A stretch of 64,000 bases of DNA from JANQPX01 sp965204405 (GTDB lineage Bacteria; Pseudomonadota; Alphaproteobacteria; Geminicoccales; Geminicoccaceae): contig CBDBEN010000004.1 in NCBI GenBank assembly GCA_965204405.1, positions 124,001 to 188,000 on the forward strand, written 5' to 3'. The position numbers and the translations under genes were made by a program. Of this stretch, positions 43,276 through 50,620 are shown one piece after another (the stretch's first letter is position 1; every line of letters starts with the position of its first letter). Under the pieces are notes generated by a model. It was given only the letters and a program-made list of their open reading frames with translations. It was not told where the DNA came from and did not search any database.

Positions 43276-44481
43276 GTGGCTGCGATCCATTCAACATCTA
43301 CCATGCAAACAGCTGATACCGGAAGCCGATGCAAAATATCCACTCGATCCGGTATCGATCCCTTTATCGTGATGGATGTGCTGAGCGCCGCGAACACCAA
43401 AGCGGCCGCCGGCCAGGACATTATTCACATGGAAGTGGGCGAACCTTGCGGTGGTCCCCCGGGCCGCGTGCTGGAAGCGGCGAAGCGTACCCTGGGCCAT
43501 CGGCCGCTCGGCTATACCGAAGCGTTCGGTAAACCGGCGCTTCGACGCGCGATCGCCGATCACTATCTGGGCCTCTACGATCTCGAGGTCGATGCCGAGC
43601 AGATCGCGGTAACCGTCGGAGCCTCCGGGGCATTCGTCCTGAGTTTTCTTGCGGCTTTCGATGCCGGCGACCGCGTGGTGGTACCGGAGCCTGCTTATCC
43701 GGCTTACAACAATATCTTGTCGGCCCTCGGCGTCGAGGTGGTGCGTCTTGGTCTCGGCCCTGATACCGGCTTCAAGCCGACGGTGGAGCAACTCGACCGG
43801 ATCGAGGGCCCGATTCATGGGCTGGTCATCGCCTCGCCCAGCAACCCGACCGGCACCATGCTCGCTGCCGACGACCTTAGAGATCTTGCCGGCTATTGCG
43901 AGCAGCGTGCGATCCGTTTGATCTCTGATGAAATCTATCATGGTATCACCTACGGCCCTGCGGCCCGAACTGTGCTGGAATATGCACCAGATGCAATTGT
44001 TATCAATGGCTTCTCAAAATATTTCTGCATGACCGGGTGGAGATTGGGCTGGGTCGTTCTCCCGGAAGATTTGATCCGGCCGGTCGAGGTGCTGGCCCAA
44101 AACCTGTTCATCTCCCCGCCGGCCCTCTCGCAGGAAGCAGCCCTGACGGCATTCGATTGCAGGGCCGAGCTGGATCTGCGCCTGACCACATACAGGAAAA
44201 ACCGAGATGTCCTGCTGCGGCTGCTGCCCGAAGCGGGCTTCAAGCATTTCGCCCCTGCCGACGGCGCCTTCTATCTCTACGCCGATGTCAGCCACCTCAC
44301 CGACGATTCAAAGCCATTCTGCGAGCGATTGCTTGACGAGACCGGCGTGGCACTGGCACCTGGGGCTGATTTTGACAATGTCAACGGTCACCGCTATGTG
44401 CGGCTCGCCTTTTGCGGCGCCCATGACCGCATGATCAAAGCCGCCGAACGGCTAGGAGACTGGTTCGAACGTCAGGCTTGA
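43276..44481 (+). CDS. PLP-dependent aminotransferase, class I/II
   Basis: A 401-residue fold-type I aminotransferase. The PLP lysine is K248 in NGFSKYFCMTGWRLGW. Other markers: VGEPCGGPPGRVLEAAK near the N-terminus, SPSNPTGTMLAADDL with the PLP-contacting Asn, ISDEIYHGITYG with the PLP-nitrogen Asp, and the carboxylate-binding Arg in YVRLAFCGAHD. It is of the aspartate/alanine aminotransferase group; the amino donor cannot be told. An internal ATG at 43303 (MQTADTGS) is an alternative start. It is on its own, convergent with the peptide-type binding protein gene and divergent from the protease gene. Confidence 0.9.
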   Translation: MAAIHSTSTMQTADTGSRCKISTRSGIDPFIVMDVLSAANTKAAAGQDIIHMEVGEPCGGPPGRVLEAAKRTLGHRPLGYTEAFGKPALRRAIADHYLGLYDLEVDAEQIAVTVGASGAFVLSFLAAFDAGDRVVVPEPAYPAYNNILSALGVEVVRLGLGPDTGFKPTVEQLDRIEGPIHGLVIASPSNPTGTMLAADDLRDLAGYCEQRAIRLISDEIYHGITYGPAARTVLEYAPDAIVINGFSKYFCMTGWRLGWVVLPEDLIRPVEVLAQNLFISPPALSQEAALTAFDCRAELDLRLTTYRKNRDVLLRLLPEAGFKHFAPADGAFYLYADVSHLTDDSKPFCERLLDETGVALAPGADFDNVNGHRYVRLAFCGAHDRMIKAAERLGDWFERQA

Positions 44482-44549
44482 GATGTTTTTGTCAGCGGAA
44501 GATATCGCTTTCTCAAACCTGACGCTACGAAATGCCTGCTAGAGCTGCC

Positions 44550-46154
44550 TTATGAAGCGAACCACCAGCGCTCGCCGTTTTTGTGTCCGTCAAGCTCCCA
44601 ATTGTTCGCGATCTGCTCCGGCAGGCCGATCGACTTGGTGGCGGCATGGGTGTAGGCCATGAACATCGGAATGACGGCCCCGCCATCGTCATGGACCAGC
44701 CGCTGCATCTCGACATAAAGCTCGCGGCGCTTGGCCGGATCGAGCTCGCTTCGCGCTTCCGCCAGGAGCTGGTTGAAACGCTCGTTGGCCCAGCGGGTTT
44801 CGTTCCAATCGGCACCGGCAGCGTAGATCTGGGAAAAGATCCAATCCTCGGTCGGCCGACCACCCCAATAGCTGGCGCACCATGATTTCTTCAACCAGAC
44901 ATTCGACCAGTAACCGTCATCAGGCTCGCGCACGACCTCGAGATTGATGCCTGCTGCCTTGGCGGACTCAGCATAGAGCTGACCGGCGTCGACGGCCCCC
45001 TCAAAGGCCGTATCGGCAAGGTGAATCTGAAGCGAGAGATTCTCCATGCCCGCCTGTTTGAGATGGAACTTGGCCTTTTCCGGATCATACGGGCGCTGCG
45101 GCAGCTCTTCGGGTGTCGCCCGGTAGATATTGGCAGGGCCGACCGGGCTGTCATTGCCGACCTCGCCCTGGCCCTTCACGATCTTCTGCAGCAGCTCCTC
45201 GCGATTGACCGCATACTTCAGGGCACGGCGAACGTCGACATTGTCGAACGGCGCCTGATCCGTCAGCATCGGCAAGGTGACATGCTTGTTGCCGGTGATC
45301 GGAAACACCTGAAGGTTCTGGTCGCGGCGAAGGAGATGCTCCGTCTTGAGGTCGAGATTGGACATCGCGTGGATCTCGCCGGAACGGAGCGCATTGGTTC
45401 TGGCAACGGCATCGGCGATGAAGAGGTTTTCGATACTCTCGAAGAACGCTCTTCCCTCTTTCCAATAATTCGGGTTCTTCGTGACCCGCGTGTTGACGCC
45501 CGGCTCGAAGCTGTCAAGCACATAGCCGCCTGTGCCGGCGCCGGATTGCCAATCGATCGTGCCGTCCTCGTTCGCCGGGCAGATCACGAGATGGTAATCA
45601 CTGACCAGGAACGGAAAATCGGCATTGCCGGCTTCCAATGTCACCACCACCGTATCATCGCCATCGGTGGCGACATCCTTCACGGGGGCAACGATCCCTT
45701 TGGCTGCGGACTCGGTATCGTCGCCGCGATGATGGTTCAGTGACGCTACCACATCATCCGCCGTCAGCGATTTGCCATTGTGGAATTCTACGCCTTGGCG
45801 AAGCTTGAAACGCCAGGTCACCGCATCGTCAGACGCTTCCCAGCTCTCGGCAAGTTCGCCAACCAAGTCGCCGCTTGGGGATATCTCCGTCAGATTATTG
45901 CGGAGCTGGCCTGAGCTGACATTGATCATGTAGCTGTCGAGTGTTTTCGCCGGGTCGAGCACATCGCTGGTTGCGCCGCCGGTGAGCCCCTGCTTGAAGT
46001 CACCGCCCGCCGTCGGCGTTGCCGCCTTGGCCTCATCGTAATAGGCGATCGCCGCCGCTGCCGACACGCCTGCAGCGGTCGCTTGCTGGATAAAGCTCCT
46101 TCGATCGATCCTGTGCTGTTCCAGGATATCCTTCATGCCCGTCTTCTCAGTCAT
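44550..46154 (-). CDS. Extracellular solute-binding protein, family 5 (peptide type), Tat-exported
   Basis: A 534-residue periplasmic binding protein of the oligopeptide/dipeptide/nickel class (DppA/OppA-like). The N-terminus carries a twin-arginine signal: R18-R19-S-F-I-Q followed by a hydrophobic Ala-rich stretch. Core motifs: LAESWEASDDAVTWRFKLRQGVEFHNGK, and DVRRALKYAVNREELLQ. The genes for its usual two permeases and two ATPases are absent from the window, so partners must be elsewhere. ATG 46154 has a strong GGAGG upstream; seven more codons are open before it. It faces away from the TRAP transporter genes, with a 307-base divergent promoter region between. Confidence 0.9.
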   Translation of the reverse strand: MTEKTGMKDILEQHRIDRRSFIQQATAAGVSAAAAIAYYDEAKAATPTAGGDFKQGLTGGATSDVLDPAKTLDSYMINVSSGQLRNNLTEISPSGDLVGELAESWEASDDAVTWRFKLRQGVEFHNGKSLTADDVVASLNHHRGDDTESAAKGIVAPVKDVATDGDDTVVVTLEAGNADFPFLVSDYHLVICPANEDGTIDWQSGAGTGGYVLDSFEPGVNTRVTKNPNYWKEGRAFFESIENLFIADAVARTNALRSGEIHAMSNLDLKTEHLLRRDQNLQVFPITGNKHVTLPMLTDQAPFDNVDVRRALKYAVNREELLQKIVKGQGEVGNDSPVGPANIYRATPEELPQRPYDPEKAKFHLKQAGMENLSLQIHLADTAFEGAVDAGQLYAESAKAAGINLEVVREPDDGYWSNVWLKKSWCASYWGGRPTEDWIFSQIYAAGADWNETRWANERFNQLLAEARSELDPAKRRELYVEMQRLVHDDGGAVIPMFMAYTHAATKSIGLPEQIANNWELDGHKNGERWWFAS

Positions 46155-46411
46155 TGTCGCCTCCTCGCTGATCATCTTTCAGCCTGCCGAGCAATGAAAA
46201 TCCCTGAGTAACGCCCGGCTTGTTTTGTTCGAGAACTGCTGTCGAGAGAAGCACGCTCGGCTCCCCTCGTCCAGCCGGCTGAGCGAGATTTCCTTAGGCC
46301 GATGGCCCGATTCGACCGGTCCGAAAGGCGATCCTAAATCGAATGTCTTGGACATGCCCCTAGGATTTCACCGGGAAAAATGTACTATAAAAAGAAAAAG
46401 GGAGGTGAGCC

Positions 46412-46465
46412 GTGGTCTGCATGGCGCTGAATATCCGCTGCGACAAAGCGGCTTCGACGGCATGA
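46412..46465 (+). CDS. Short leader ORF coupled to dctQ (17 codons)
   Basis: A GTG (46412) lies 6 bases after a strong GGGAGG (46400-46405) and opens a 17-codon frame (VVCMALNIRCDKAASTA) whose TGA overlaps the ATG of dctQ. The frame of dctQ itself has no ATG, GTG or TTG near this ribosome site. So either ribosomes translate the leader and restart at dctQ, or the ribosome site serves no known gene. An internal ATG (46421) would give 14 codons. It is too short for a family call. Confidence 0.5.
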   Translation: MVCMALNIRCDKAASTA

Positions 46466-47028
46466 AAACCGTCGCAGCGGCGGCGGCATCGCTTGCGCGA
46501 TTCAATGACTATCTCCTGCAGCTCTGCAAATATTTGCTGATTGCCATCGTGGCGGTAATCGCCGTCATCATGGTGCTCGCTGTCTTCTATCGTCATGTCC
46601 TCGACAACTCGATCACCTGGGCCGAGGAAGGCTGTAAATATCTGATGGTGTGGCTGGCCCTGCTGGGAGCGCCGATCGCGCTTCGCCACGCCGCCCATAT
46701 CAATATAGACCTGCTCATCCAGCTCTTTCCCCCGCGAGGCCGGCAAGCCTTCTATCTCCTTATCCATGTGATCATCATTGCCACCATGGGGCTGCTTCTC
46801 TGGCAAGGGGCGGTGTTCGCTCAATCAGGTGCCCGCCAGGTTGCTTCGAGCTTCAACCTCTCGATGGTCTGGATGTATATCGCAATCCCGATCGGCTCGA
46901 TCCTGACCTGCCTGGTGGCGGCCGATCACGCGCTCAAGGCGCTTTGCGGCATCGTCGATCCGAGCCAGGGCCTGTCCGAGGATCACGCCGCCGTCGTCGA
47001 CGAACCCGAGCCGGGCCGGGCCGGCTAA
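46462..47028 (+). CDS. dctQ: TRAP transporter small membrane subunit
   Basis: A 188-residue inner-membrane protein with four hydrophobic segments, the DctQ layout. Family signatures are ITWAEEGCKYLMVWLALLGAPIALRHAAHINIDLL. It forms the transporter with DctM and uses the sodium or proton gradient with the periplasmic DctP. ATG 46462 is preceded by a leader frame that overlaps it; the long upstream open frame is not family-like. Gap to dctM is 3 bases. The unusual order is Q-M-P with dctP last, after a 142-base gap that holds an operator-like repeat. Confidence 0.88.
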   Translation: MKTVAAAAASLARFNDYLLQLCKYLLIAIVAVIAVIMVLAVFYRHVLDNSITWAEEGCKYLMVWLALLGAPIALRHAAHINIDLLIQLFPPRGRQAFYLLIHVIIIATMGLLLWQGAVFAQSGARQVASSFNLSMVWMYIAIPIGSILTCLVAADHALKALCGIVDPSQGLSEDHAAVVDEPEPGRAG

Positions 47029-47031
47029 GCC

Positions 47032-48321
47032 ATGGCGCTGGTGATTTTCTACTTCCTCCTGGCCTTGATGGCATTGGGTGTGCCGATTGTCTTCGCCCTG
47101 ATTTTCGCCCCCATCATCGGGGTCTGGCTGAACGATCAGACCGTCTTTCTCTCGATGATGCCGCAACGGGTTTTCGGCGGGATCAACCAATTTCCGCTGC
47201 TCGCCATCCCGATGTTCATTCTCGCCGGAGAGATCATGAACCAAGGCGGCATCACGCTTCGCCTGGTGACTTTTGCCAAGACCCTGGTCGGCCATCTCAG
47301 AGGCGGCCTCGCCCATGTGAATATCGTCTCCTCCATGCTGTTCGCCGGGCTCTCCGGTTCTGCGGTCGCCGACACTTCGGCATTGGGCTCGATCCTTATC
47401 CCGGCGATGGAGAAGGATGGCTACACCAGGCGCTTTGCCGCTGCGGTGACCGCCGCTTCGTCGGTGATCGGCCCGGTCATTCCTCCCTCGATCATCATGG
47501 TTGTGTACGCCTACATCATGGGCGTCTCGGTCGGCGGTCTGTTCGCAGCGGGCTTCGTGCCAGGGGCGATGATGGGCATCGGGCTGATGGTCGTGAACGG
47601 ATTTCTCGCCAAGAAGCGCAACTTTCCGCGAAGTGCTGAGCGGGCCGGGATCAGTGAAGTCGGCACCGCATTCGGCAGTGCGTTCCTTCCCCTGCTCACC
47701 CCTTTCATCATTCTCGGCGGCATTCTCACCGGCGTGTTCACCCCTACCGAAGCAGCAGCAGCAGCCGTCGCCTATGCCTTGCTGCTCAGTATTTTTGTCA
47801 CGCGAACATTGGAAGTCAGCCGCATCCCGGAAATGCTCTACCGGGCTGGCCTCGCCTCCTCCAGCATCCTCCTGGTCATCGGTGCCGCGACCGTCTTCGG
47901 CTGGGTCACCTCGCTCTCAGGCGCGCCGTCGACGATTTCCAATCTCCTGACCACAATCAGCGACAACCCGCTGATCGTGTTGTTTTGCGTTAATATCCTG
48001 CTGTTCATTGTCGGCATGTTCTTCGACGCCGGTCCCGCCATCCTGATTCTCGGCCCACTCCTCGGCCCGACAATGAACACCCTCGGTATCGAGCCGCTCC
48101 ACTTCGCGATCATCATGTGCGTCAATCTCACGGTCGGCCTTGCGACGCCGCCGATGGGCTTGGTTCTGTTCGTCGCCTCGACGCTTACTAGGCTTTCCAT
48201 CCTCGATATCGCCAAAGACATGTGGCCATTCCTTTTGGTCCACGTCGTGGTGATCTTCCTGATCACCTATTTTCCAGCACTTACCTTGACCCTGCCGCGC
48301 CTCTTGGGCTTTGGGGTCTAG
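47032..48321 (+). CDS. dctM: TRAP transporter large membrane subunit
   Basis: A 429-residue inner-membrane protein with about eleven to twelve segments, the standard size for DctM. Typical stretches: FPLLAIPMFILAGEIMNQGG, LFAGLSGSAVADTSALGSILIP and GPVIPPSIIMVVYAY, which form the substrate and ion pathway. It is the channel half of the TRAP system with DctQ. Its stop codon TAG is part of the left GntR-type operator arm (48319-48333). Substrate unknown; nearby catabolic genes suggest an organic acid or amino-acid-like compound. Confidence 0.94.
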   Translation: MALVIFYFLLALMALGVPIVFALIFAPIIGVWLNDQTVFLSMMPQRVFGGINQFPLLAIPMFILAGEIMNQGGITLRLVTFAKTLVGHLRGGLAHVNIVSSMLFAGLSGSAVADTSALGSILIPAMEKDGYTRRFAAAVTAASSVIGPVIPPSIIMVVYAYIMGVSVGGLFAAGFVPGAMMGIGLMVVNGFLAKKRNFPRSAERAGISEVGTAFGSAFLPLLTPFIILGGILTGVFTPTEAAAAAVAYALLLSIFVTRTLEVSRIPEMLYRAGLASSSILLVIGAATVFGWVTSLSGAPSTISNLLTTISDNPLIVLFCVNILLFIVGMFFDAGPAILILGPLLGPTMNTLGIEPLHFAIIMCVNLTVGLATPPMGLVLFVASTLTRLSILDIAKDMWPFLLVHVVVIFLITYFPALTLTLPRLLGFGV

Positions 48322-48333
48322 TGGTATGACCAC
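48319..48333. promoter_or_regulatory. Left GntR-type operator copy before dctP
   Basis: GTGGTATGACCAC (48321-48333) is itself an inverted repeat, GTGGT-N3-ACCAC, of the kind bound by FadR-subfamily GntR regulators. Extended to 15 bases it is the exact inverse of the copy at 48412-48426. It overlaps the dctM stop codon. Confidence 0.6.
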
Positions 48334-48411
48334 GTCAGAACCTTCACTTGACGACGAGTACAACGCCTTGATTTTGTGTCCAGACGTAGAACTCCGTGTA
48401 AAGTCAATGAT

Positions 48412-48426
48412 GTGGTCATACCACTA
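48412..48426. promoter_or_regulatory. Right GntR-type operator copy before dctP
   Basis: GTGGTCATACCAC plus TA: the exact inverted copy of 48319-48333, 93 bases away and 38 bases before the dctP ATG. Between the two copies TTGACG (48348-48353) could be a -35 element for dctP. No GntR-family gene is in the window. Confidence 0.6.
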
Positions 48427-48463
48427 GGTAATGGGCAGCAACGAAGAGAAAGGGAGGTTTTCG

Positions 48464-49531
48464 ATGATAAACAACAGACTGGCGAGCAGCGCCATCGCCC
48501 TTGCGATAGCAGCGCTCATCATCCCAAGCACTGGCAGCACCGCCGGCGCCGCCGACTACATCCTGAAATACGGCCACCCTGGCCCGGTCGGCGATGACAG
48601 CGACGACCATGTTGCCGGTGAGTTCCTGAAGAGTTTCCTCGAAACCCGGTCCAACGGGCAAATAGAGGTGCAGATTTTCCCCGGCTCCCAGCTCGGCAGC
48701 TTCCGCGAGATGGTCGAACAGGTGAACGCCGGCACGCTCGAGTTGGCCCATACCGCACTCGGTGGCCTGGTCGGCTTCATGCCGGAATTGCAGGTGATTG
48801 AACTCCCCTATGTGATCCGCGACGACATGGTAGCGGAATGCATGATCGACGGACCATTCTTCGAAGATGTGCGCACCGGCTTTCTCGCCAAATCCGGCAA
48901 TGTCAATCTGATCGGCATCGGCAACACCGGCCGGTTCAGAAGCTTCTATACCGCGAGCAATCTGGTAAAATCGGCAGCCGACCTGAAGGGCGTGAAGATG
49001 CGGGTGATCAACTCGCAGCTTCCCGTCACGATGATGGAATTCTATGGCGGTAATCCGACACCGGTTGCCTGGGGCGAGCTCTACACGTCCCTTGCCACCG
49101 GCGTGGTCGAAGGCACGAAGAACGCGGTGACCGACATTATCCCCAACAAGATGGACGAGGTCCTGAAGTATGCGACCTTGGACGAGCACGCCTATCTCTG
49201 GGGCTTCATGGCGACGAGCCAGTCCTTCCTCGACAGCCTGCCGGATGATCTAAGGGCGCTGACCGTCGCCGGCATTCGCCAGATGGCCGACGTGCAGCTC
49301 GAGTTCAACAAGGGCGCCGAGGGCCGCCAGACCAAGGCCTTCGTCGAAGGCGGCGGCGAGATGTATGTGCCGACCGCTGAGGAAATGGAAACATTCCGTG
49401 CGGTCAAGGAACCAATGGGAACCTGGTACAAGGATCAATTCGGTGCCGAGTGGCACGACAAGTTCACCGGCGCTGCAAGTGATTGTGAAAGCTCGGTCGA
49501 CGCCCAGCTCGCAGCCTGGGGCAGCAAGTAG
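48464..49531 (+). CDS. dctP: TRAP transporter periplasmic binding protein
   Basis: A 355-residue secreted protein. Signal peptide up to about residue 29 (STAGAADY boundary). The DctP fold is shown by FLKSFLETRSNGQIEVQIFPGSQLGSFREMVEQVNAG, shortened here to NGQIEVQIFPGSQLG, and by the conserved KGVKMRVINSQLP, whose Arg usually holds the ligand carboxylate. The ligand is therefore likely an organic acid or zwitterion. ATG 48464 has a strong AAAGGGAGG in front; an upstream ATG adds eleven unlikely residues. A good terminator follows (49603-49634). Separate control from dctQM is suggested by the operator pair before it. Confidence 0.94.
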   Translation: MINNRLASSAIALAIAALIIPSTGSTAGAADYILKYGHPGPVGDDSDDHVAGEFLKSFLETRSNGQIEVQIFPGSQLGSFREMVEQVNAGTLELAHTALGGLVGFMPELQVIELPYVIRDDMVAECMIDGPFFEDVRTGFLAKSGNVNLIGIGNTGRFRSFYTASNLVKSAADLKGVKMRVINSQLPVTMMEFYGGNPTPVAWGELYTSLATGVVEGTKNAVTDIIPNKMDEVLKYATLDEHAYLWGFMATSQSFLDSLPDDLRALTVAGIRQMADVQLEFNKGAEGRQTKAFVEGGGEMYVPTAEEMETFRAVKEPMGTWYKDQFGAEWHDKFTGAASDCESSVDAQLAAWGSK

Positions 49532-49602
49532 TCCGAGACGGACCGCCAATCCGGGGCGGACCTTCGCTCCGGAACGGAGGTCTCTGACCTGATCCCGAAA
49601 TT

Positions 49603-49634
49603 TGCGCTCCTCTGAAAGGAGGGGCGCATTTTTT
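49603..49634 (+). terminator. Intrinsic terminator of the TRAP operon
   Basis: Stem TGCGCTCCTC/GAGGGGCGCA-type pairing of about 10 bp with a short loop, followed by six T (49629-49634). It lies 72 bases after the dctP stop. Confidence 0.85.
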
Positions 49635-49773
49635 ATGGGCGCTTGCCGAGGCTGGAGAGTCCTTGAGACCGGAAACCGCCAGCGCTTCCTGGAGGGCCAT
49701 CAAACGAAACCGCTTCGACTGACAGCGTGCGAGCATTCACTCTTTCTCAATTTCCGTGAGGGACAAAAGCCGT

Positions 49774-49855
49774 CTGGCCCATGGGATCCTGGGCATCCGA
49801 GCCTCGCCCAACCTTGCTTGTCAGGCGGGCGGATTCCCAGGATCCCATGGACCAG
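49774..49855. repeat. R1-B, dispersed palindromic element (82 bp)
   Basis: Left end CTGGCCCATGGGATCCTGGG, right end the near-exact complement. The inner part shares ATCCGAGCCT and GGCGGGCGGATTCCCAGG with R1-A and R1-C. It lies between converging genes. Confidence 0.85.
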
Positions 49856-49886
49856 AAAACTGACCCACTACCCTATCGGCAAGGGA

Positions 49887-49901
49887 TTAACGTTTGGTTA
49901 A
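49887..49901. promoter_or_regulatory. CtrA-like box without an obvious target gene
   Basis: TTAA (49887-49890), CGTTTGG, TTAA (49898-49901) matches the CtrA spacing exactly. No gene start follows within 300 bases on either strand, so it is either fortuitous or marks an unannotated transcript. Confidence 0.4.
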
Positions 49902-50090
49902 GGCTATCGCTCCAAACCGTCGGCGTAGAAAGGCGGCTTCGACATTGACCTTGCGCCTGTCTTGAAATGCCGGAACCATCCCAGCCCAGTAACCTGATGT
50001 GGCCGGATTTGCGCGCTGTGTGACCTTTACGAGTCGTTAGGCAAAGGGGGAAAGAGCGTTGTCCCTCAGCTCATCAGGTACCAACGAATC

Positions 50091-50216
50091 TGGAGCGTTT
50101 CCGGTAGAGGTTTACGCAGTGCCATCCCTCTCCCCCGCCCCCCCCCAACGTACCGACCATATCGGATGGTTGGGGGGGGAAGAGGGATCGATCGGCCCGT
50201 CCCGGAAATATGCTAG
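50091..50216. repeat. R2-b, dispersed ~126-bp element
   Basis: Left end TGGAGCGTTTCCGGT is matched by an imperfect inverted copy at the right end (10 of 15). The centre CCGACCATATCGG is shared with R2-c, flanked by C-rich and G-rich arms. The right end runs into the last codons and stop of the aconitase X small-subunit gene. Confidence 0.55.
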
Positions 50217-50620
50217 TCTTCGACGATCAGCCTGCCTTCTGCGGGTTGGACGGTCACCGTCGCTCCACTGGCGACGACCCTGGTGATATCGACATCGAAA
50301 CGGTCGATCATTGAAAGCCCGGCGAAAGCGATGCCCTGGGCCATGATCGGATTGGCTGCATTCAGGATCAACGCGGAAGGAGCGATGCCGCGTTCAATCA
50401 TGTCGCGGAGCATCCACGCAGTGGCCACACCTCCTTTGGCGGCGTTCAGGATCAGGACCTTGTCCTTGTAACTCTTACCGAAAAGCTTGTGACTTGGTCT
50501 TGAGAAAACGCCCTTGATCCGGTCCAGATCGTAGCGTGCGGAAAAATTGTCGTTGGCCACCAATGCTTCGCCAGTGAGCCCTTCGCCGATGCCGACATGC
50601 CCTTGAAAGGTGCGCTTCAT
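50213..50620 (-). CDS. Aconitase X small (swivel, DUF126) subunit, divergent
   Basis: A 135-residue protein of the aconitase X swivel family. Its size, beta-rich pattern and place directly after the catalytic subunit (ATGA overlap, 50617-50620) support this. Characterised AcnX enzymes dehydrate cis-3-hydroxyproline or mevalonate 5-phosphate and have a Gly/Ser-rich loop (G-x-GS-x-x-GS) with the catalytic Ser. At that place this protein has NAAKGGVATAW (59-69), with no Ser, so its chemistry may differ. The start ATG 50620 is fixed by the overlap; the open frame upstream lies in the partner gene. Its 3' end abuts repeat R2-b. Confidence 0.75.
   Translation of the reverse strand: MKRTFQGHVGIGEGLTGEALVANDNFSARYDLDRIKGVFSRPSHKLFGKSYKDKVLILNAAKGGVATAWMLRDMIERGIAPSALILNAANPIMAQGIAFAGLSMIDRFDVDITRVVASGATVTVQPAEGRLIVED

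Larger units (their letters stand above)
49635..50212. other. Gene-free region between dctP terminator and aconitase X gene
   Basis: These 578 bases separate two converging genes and hold no convincing reading frame. They contain R1-B (49774-49855), a CtrA-like box (49887-49901) and R2-b (50091-50216). Runs of nine or more C and eight G at about 50138-50180 form the arms of R2-b. Confidence 0.6.

Noticed and set aside
46223..46236. GTTCGAGAAC considered as a LexA-type operator
   Set aside because: Alphaproteobacterial LexA sites need GTTC-N7-GTTC spacing; this is a short palindrome without it and the flanking genes are not SOS genes.
50136..50180. Long C and G runs considered as a phase-variable tract
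   Set aside because: They form the two arms of R2-b in non-coding DNA and do not lie in a reading frame or between promoter elements.
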